From a bacterium (GTDB taxonomy: Bacteria > Desulfobacterota > Binatia > DP-6), in assembly GCA_026129405.1 (NCBI GenBank), contig JAHCID010000006.1:62001-126000 (forward strand): 64,000 bases of DNA, given 5' to 3'. Of this stretch, positions 59,467-64,000 are shown one piece after another. The notes under the pieces were generated by a model. It saw nothing but the letters and a program-made list of their open reading frames with translations. It was not told where the DNA came from and did no database searches. A program made the translations under genes and the position numbers. Within the stretch, counting starts at the first letter, position 1; every line of letters starts with the position of its first letter.

Positions 59467-62059
59467 CGGAAGGCCACCTCGACGCGGGCCATCGCCCGCC
59501 AGAGCCAGTAGTCGTCGGTGCCGTCCCAGAAACCGAACCCCGCGACGCCGACGCGCGCCGGGCCGACCTGCACGCTGAGATCGACGAGCGCGTGCCCGCC
59601 CGGCGCGACGTCGCCGGCGCTGCCGATGATCATCTGCGGGTTCAGCTCCGCTTCGAGCCGCACCCGGCCGTGCTCCTGGATCGTGTGCCCCATGAGGCCG
59701 ATCGCGGAGTGGACGCGCGGGCTGAAGTAGGCCGGCCGATCCGGATCGGAGAAGGCTTCCACGTAGCCGTTCGGGCGCAGGACGGTCCACGAGCCCGGGC
59801 GCGCGTCGAGCGGCAGCTGGTAGTGTACGTAGCCGGTGCCGCGCACGTTGCCGTCCTCGTAGTGCTGGATGCCCAGCTCGGCGTAGAGCCGGTCGTCGGC
59901 GCCGTCGCGCAGGTGCTTGTCGAGCCCGAGGCGGCCGCCGTCGACGGCGAAGCTCGGACCCAGGGCCTCAAGGTCGATGATGCGGTTCCAGGCGCGGATC
60001 TCGTTGTCGTCGTGCGCCGTCAGGAGCGACTCGCGCCGGCCCGTGAGCGTCAGCGTGGAGGTGTCGCGGAAGTACTTGCGCACGCTGGCGTCGGCGATCG
60101 CGAGCGCGCCGCTCCCGGCCCCCCCGGCATAGTTCTCGAAGCCGGCGCGGCCGGCGAGCTCGAGGTCGGGGCGCACGTACCAGCGGTCGACACCGATCGT
60201 GGCGCCGGTGCGGGTGTAGTCGACGTCGCGCTGCTCGACCACGCCGGCGAGCGCCTGCGCCGTCAGCCGCAGCGCCGGCGACGGCCAGAAGAAGCCGCTG
60301 GCGACGCCCTCGGAGAGACGGATGTCGTTGGCGTCGCCGAAGAACACGGGGCGCAACCCGGCGCCGGGCGCGAGCGCGCGCGCCAGACGGTCCGCGGCGA
60401 CGACCCCGCGCAGCACGGCGCCGCCGGCGACAGCGTCGTGGTAGGCCCCGGCGGCGCGCGCGTAGTCGCCGCGGCGCACGGCCGCGTCGCCTTCGAGCAG
60501 CGCCAGGTCGGCACGCAGCGGCGGCGTGCACCCGTCGCAGGCCGCCACCAGCGCGCGGCGCGTCCTCCTCGGCGGCGAGATGGCGGTCGCGCGCCATCGC
60601 CGCGCGCGGCAGGCGGGATCGTCGCTGGCGGCGACCGCGGCGACCGCGAACAGCGGCTCCACCTCGCCGCGCCGGCCCTGGAGCGCCACGCTCTGCGCCA
60701 GCGCGAGCCGGGTCTCGGCGTCGCCCGTGCCCTCGGCAGTGCCCGCAACGCCTCGGCTTCGGCCTCGGCGTAGCGGCCGCCGGCGGCGCGGTGCGGGCGA
60801 TCTCGGTATGCAGGCCGTCGCCGCCGCGCGCAGCCTCGACCGCCGATAGGCCGCGAGCGCGCGCGCCCGGCTCGCCGGCGTTGACCCGTCCGTGCAGCCT
60901 CGAGCCGTGCCGCCACGTCGTCGGGACGCGCGGCGAGGTAGCGCGCGTAGCCGTCGACCGCGGCCATGCGCGCCGAGGCCGGCGGCGGCGCGGGCCGCGG
61001 CCAGCATCTTCTCCGGGCTCGCCGGCAGCGTCGCCGCCGCGGCCGCAACGCCGCCCTGCGCGCGCGGCGTCTTCGTCGCCGATCCGGCGATCGTGGTCGG
61101 CGAGCCAGGCCCGCTCGTCGAGGTCGAGCGGCGCGCGCCGCTCGGGCGGGCGAGCGTCGCCGCGGCGAGCGCATCCTCGGCTGCCGCCAGCGCGCCACGC
61201 GGGCGAGCGCTCGCAGCGCCGTGGGATCGTCGGGGCGGGCCGCCAGCACGGCCTCCTGCGACGCCTGCGCCGTGGTCGCCGGCCCATTCCTCGAGCCCGG
61301 CAGCGGACGCGCTCGGCGATGAGCAACCCGTCCGGGGCCGCACGTGCGACAGCGCCTCGCGCGCCGCCGCGCAGTCCCCCGCTCACGAGCGCGACCTCGG
61401 CCTGCACCATGCGCGCGTCCGGGTCGCGCGGCCGGCGCGTCAACCAGCGTCAGTGAGCGGCGCCCACCTCCGCGCCGCGGCCGGCCCAGAGCGCGGTGTG
61501 CGCGGCGAGCCGGAGCGCCACCGGGTCGTCCGCGGCAGCGTGCGCGCGATCGGCCAGGCCTCGTCCCCAGCGCCCCGCGACGTTGAGCGCGTGCACGCGG
61601 GCGACGCGGGCGGCGACGCTGCTTACCGGCGGGGCGAGGCGGTGCCGCAGACGCGCTCCGCGCTCCGCCGCCGCGGCCTCCCGCAGCGGCGACGCTGCCC
61701 GCAGCCACGCCACCGCCCGCCAGGGCCCCCGCCGCCGCCGCGCCGGTCGCAGCGTCGGCCGCACCGGCGCCGGCCGTCTCCGCGGCCCGGCGACCTGCTC
61801 GTCGTCGTCCGCCGCCGCGCCCCGCGCCGCCGCCGCGCCCACAGCGCCGGCGTGCCCGCCGCCCACCGGCATTGGCGCGCGCCGCCGCCACGGCCGGCGC
61901 CGCCGGTGTGGCGGTCGCGCGCCGGGGCCGCGAGCCGGCCGCGAGCTCGCGCCCGGCGTCGACCCAGAAGCCCGGCTCGAGGCGATCGAGGAGCAGCATG
62001 ATGGCCCCGGCCCAGAGGCCGAGCAGGAGTGCGCGCCTAAGCGACTTTCGAGCGACCAT
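59463..62059 (-). pseudogene. TPR / outer-membrane barrel polysaccharide export protein (BcsC/PgaA-like), reading frame broken many times
   Basis: The N-terminus (ATG 62059) has one membrane helix (RALLLGLWAGAIMLLLDRL) and the C-terminal ~330 residues (from about 60480 down) are an intact outer-membrane beta-barrel ending in VEVAFR. Between them, TPR-like helical segments are recognisable but jump among all three minus-strand frames (for example VHALNVAGRWGRGLADRAHA, EEL-type and SQEAVLAARPDDPTALRALA segments). There is an in-frame TGA at 61450-61452. A run of five G at 61380-61376 needs one G fewer to join VALVSG to DCAAAREALSHV. At least eight frame changes are required. Conserved protein sense with only indels looks like consensus error, but real decay is possible. 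It overlaps the synthase gene start-to-stop by 23 bases. Confidence 0.75.
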
Positions 62060-63665
62060 AGAACTCGAGCGGGTGGCGGCGCGGCGCCCAGCGATGGCGT
62101 CCCAGCGCCGCATCGAGCGCGCTCCACAGCGTCCAGATGGCGACCGCGGACACGAGCGCGTTGACGGCGATCACCCGCGCCGACGTGGTGTGCGCCAGCG
62201 CGGCATAGAGCGGCAGGAAGAGGTTCGCAGCGATGAGCACGACCTGCGGCAGCACTGCGAGGACCGCCGGACGGCGGCGACGCTTGCCGGCGTTGTTGGG
62301 CCGATAGCCCGGCTTACCGCGACGCCAGCGCAGGGCCCGCAGCGTCCCCATGAGGTAGATCGGGAAGAAGCCGACGAGCATCTGGAACTGGCGCCCCGGC
62401 TGCTCGCCGCGGGCGAGATAGCGCAGCGCCCAGGCCATGGCGCCGAAGTAGACGCCGCGCGCGATCGCGAAGTGCACGGCGGAGCAGAGCAGGACCTCCT
62501 GCCCGGTGACGTAGGTCCACGGCGGCACCACGAAGAGGAACGGCACCGCGAAGCCGACGGTGAGATAGGTGAAACCGATGAGGAAGTAGTTGAGCCGCTT
62601 GCGCCACGGGAGCCCGCGCTTCACCAGCGGGTTGTCCCAGAAGAAGAGGCGCATGGTGTCGAGCGCCCACTGTCCGCGCTGCCGGTACACGCCCCACACG
62701 TCCTCGGGCGCGAGACCCTCCGAGAGCGGGTACGGATAGTAGAACGACTTCCAGCCCTTCGCGTGCAGGTGGTACGAGGTCGTCAGATCCTCGACCAGGT
62801 TCCAGGTCGCGAAGCCGCCGATGTCCTCGAGCGCCGCACGCCGGTAGAGTACGCCGGAGCCGCACGAGATCACGGTGTCGTGCGCATCCATGGCGAGTTG
62901 CACGGCGCCGTAGAACACGCGGTCCTCGTTGAAGAGCGGATCGCCCTCGGCGACGAGGTACGACTGCCGCGACTGGACGAACGCGAGGCGCTCGAAGCGG
63001 AAGTAGCCGGCCAGCGACTCGAGGATGTCGGGGTGCGGGACCTGGTCCGCGTCGAGCACGAGCACGAGATCGCCGTGCGAGCGCGCGAGACCGAAGTTCA
63101 TGTTCCCGGCCTTGGCGTCGTCCTTCGCGACGCCGTCGCGGGGCCGCGAGTGGTAGGCGAAGCCGAGCCGCCGCACGACGGCCTCGACGTCGGCCGAGCC
63201 GCCGTCGTCGAGCACGTGCACGGCGAGCGGCCCCGACCAGCGGATGCGCGTCACCGCCTCGAGCGTGGTCGTGATCACCTCGATCGGCTCGCCGCACACC
63301 GGCACGAGCACGTCGATGGCGTACGCCTTCTCCGGCACCGGCGATCGCCGCGGCTTGAAGCGCAGCCGCCAGAGGCTGGAGCCGCCGATGGTGAACAGGA
63401 CGAGGCAGGCGCTCTCGCTGAGCAGGAACGCGATCCCCATGAGGAGATGCGCCGGGTTGATCGCCGTCGCGACCCACCCGATGTAGACGCCGCCGGTGAC
63501 GACGGTGAGGAGGACGAGGGCCTGGGCGCGGATGCGCCGCGGCCGATCCTCCCCGTCCCCGAAGCGCCGGTACGTGATCTCCTCGGGACGCAGCGCCTCC
63601 TCGAGCAACCCACCGATCACCGGCACCCGACCGTACCAACGCCGCGGGCGCTCCATCACGGTCAT
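62037..63665 (-). CDS. Family 2 glycosyltransferase, cellulose-synthase/BcsA-like
   Basis: 542 residues, inner membrane. Two N-terminal helices (about 48-95), a cytosolic GT2 domain (115-345) and about four C-terminal helices. Catalytic motifs: Asp153-Asp154 in VLDDGGS, DAD at 205-207 and acidic VED at 291-293. The acceptor-site motif is QRGQW at 329-333, where the family norm is Q-x-x-R-W, so Arg is replaced by Gln. There is no PilZ domain, so direct c-di-GMP control of the BcsA kind is absent. Polymer is probably a beta-linked glucan given the adjacent GH8. ATG at 63665 (another ATG at 63656). First gene of the synthase-exporter-GH8-regulator operon. Confidence 0.9.
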   Translation of the reverse strand: MTVMERPRRWYGRVPVIGGLLEEALRPEEITYRRFGDGEDRPRRIRAQALVLLTVVTGGVYIGWVATAINPAHLLMGIAFLLSESACLVLFTIGGSSLWRLRFKPRRSPVPEKAYAIDVLVPVCGEPIEVITTTLEAVTRIRWSGPLAVHVLDDGGSADVEAVVRRLGFAYHSRPRDGVAKDDAKAGNMNFGLARSHGDLVLVLDADQVPHPDILESLAGYFRFERLAFVQSRQSYLVAEGDPLFNEDRVFYGAVQLAMDAHDTVISCGSGVLYRRAALEDIGGFATWNLVEDLTTSYHLHAKGWKSFYYPYPLSEGLAPEDVWGVYRQRGQWALDTMRLFFWDNPLVKRGLPWRKRLNYFLIGFTYLTVGFAVPFLFVVPPWTYVTGQEVLLCSAVHFAIARGVYFGAMAWALRYLARGEQPGRQFQMLVGFFPIYLMGTLRALRWRRGKPGYRPNNAGKRRRRPAVLAVLPQVVLIAANLFLPLYAALAHTTSARVIAVNALVSAVAIWTLWSALDAALGRHRWAPRRHPLEFYGRSKVA

Positions 63666-63706
63666 TCTCGGTCGGAGGGCGCCCGTAGTTGAGCCCGGCA
63701 CGCCCT

Positions 63707-63731
63707 GGCGGCGGCAATCCTTGCCGCCGCC
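63707..63731. promoter_or_regulatory. Perfect inverted repeat between divergent polysaccharide operon and cysK
   Basis: GGCGGCGGCAA (63707-63717) and TTGCCGCCGCC (63721-63731) form an 11-bp perfect dyad with a 3-base centre in the 144-base divergent intergenic. It could be an operator for either operon. No T-tract or clear promoter hexamers were found beside it. Confidence 0.4.
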
Positions 63732-63809
63732 GCCGGGCGGCGGTGGGCGCCGTGCACCCGGCGTCCGCCGATGCTGGAACGATGCGCGGCGGCGGGATAG
63801 CAACGACCC

Positions 63810-64000
63810 ATGGGTCACGTCTTCGAGGACAACTCCCGCTCCATCGGCGGCACGCCGCTCGTGGAGCTCCGGCGCGTCACCGCCGGCGCGCCGGCACGCC
63901 TCCTCGCCAAGGTCGAGGGGCGCAATCCCGCCTACTCGGTGAAGTGTCGTATCGGCGCCGCGATGATCTGGGCCGCCGAGGAGGAGGGCGTCCTCACGCC
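63810..64000 (+). CDS. cysK: Cysteine synthase A, 3' truncated by window edge
   Basis: The first 63 residues are visible. O-acetylserine sulfhydrylase, PLP-dependent, uses the product of Cys[21 protein letters not shown] and [19 protein letters not shown] match CysK closely; Lys45 in SVKCRIG is the PLP Schiff-base residue. ATG at 63810. The upstream ribosome site is weak (GGCGGGA). Transcribed away from the polysaccharide operon. Confidence 0.95.
   Translation, partial: MGHVFEDNSRSIGGTPLVELRRVTAGAPARLLAKVEGRNPAYSVKCRIGAAMIWAAEEEGVLT

Noticed and set aside
61450..61452. In-frame TGA in the exporter gene as a selenocysteine codon
   Set aside because: No cysteine-equivalent site in the TPR context and many neighbouring indels; error or decay is more likely.

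Overview
The window is very GC-rich (codon third positions are almost all G or C) and gene-dense. It reads as the chromosome of a free-living Gram-negative bacterium: it carries a full tolQ-tolR-tolA-tolB-pal-cpoB cell-envelope operon, rseP, cdsA, pssA/psd, lipoprotein signals and an outer-membrane barrel protein. Gene order (rpsB-tsf-pyrH-frr-uppS-cdsA-rseP, leuA-leuB-usg-truA, nadK-recN) together with a secreted protein built of disintegrin-like Cys repeats suggests a deltaproteobacterial-type lineage, perhaps Binatota/'Candidatus Binatia' or a relative. That placement is inference and was not tested. No phage, insertion sequence, plasmid gene or CRISPR array was seen.

Layout. 1-7.5 kb: 3' part of cysE, a K+/H+ antiporter facing away from a MarR regulator, leuC-leuD, a DUF4126 membrane protein and an isolated FkbH-like acyl-activating protein. 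7.6-16.2 kb: a hybrid histidine kinase, tRNA-Ala(GGC), an M23 peptidase, recN, nadK and divergent rarA. 16.3-39.2 kb: an unbroken run of minus-strand housekeeping genes. In transcription order these are tolQRAB-pal-cpoB, ribF, rluD, rho, rpsB-tsf-pyrH-frr-uppS-cdsA-rseP-tsaB, then ydcH-ilvH-ilvC-psd-pssA, a leucine-rich leader peptide with a terminator, and leuA-leuB-usg-truA. 39.3-42 kb: pgk-tpiA-secG and tRNA-Leu(GAG). 42.4-53.5 kb: an accessory sensing/stress region with a globin-coupled sensor kinase and sigma54 response regulator, Zn alcohol dehydrogenase, a HAD-phosphatase/ATPase fusion, two universal stress proteins, an APH-like/P-loop kinase fusion, a cytochrome c lipoprotein and a DUF5924-type membrane protein. 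53.7-63.7 kb: a Cys-repeat secreted protein, then an exopolysaccharide cluster (GT2 synthase, TPR/outer-membrane exporter with a broken reading frame, GH8 hydrolase, REC-GAF-GGDEF-HD-GYP c-di-GMP regulator). The window ends inside cysK.

How the genes work together. Branched-chain amino acid genes are split: leuCD lies at 3-5 kb, while ilvH-ilvC and leuA-leuB share a strand with phospholipid genes. The Leu/Val-codon-rich leader just upstream of leuA is the clearest regulatory device in the window and indicates transcription attenuation by leucine (and perhaps valine) supply. The 45.7-53.5 kb genes resemble, as a set, dormancy/low-oxygen stress regulons of other bacteria, and a haem-globin kinase sits directly beside them. 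The polysaccharide cluster carries its own c-di-GMP enzyme, pointing to local control of matrix production.

Quality notes. tolA needs a single-base frame change and the exopolysaccharide exporter needs many, some at G/C homopolymers. These look more like consensus errors than biology, but the sequence alone cannot decide. secG runs directly into the 5' end of an unrelated secreted-protein gene in opposite orientation. Two genes (pyrH, tsaB) have no ATG/GTG/TTG at the expected place and appear to start with CTG.
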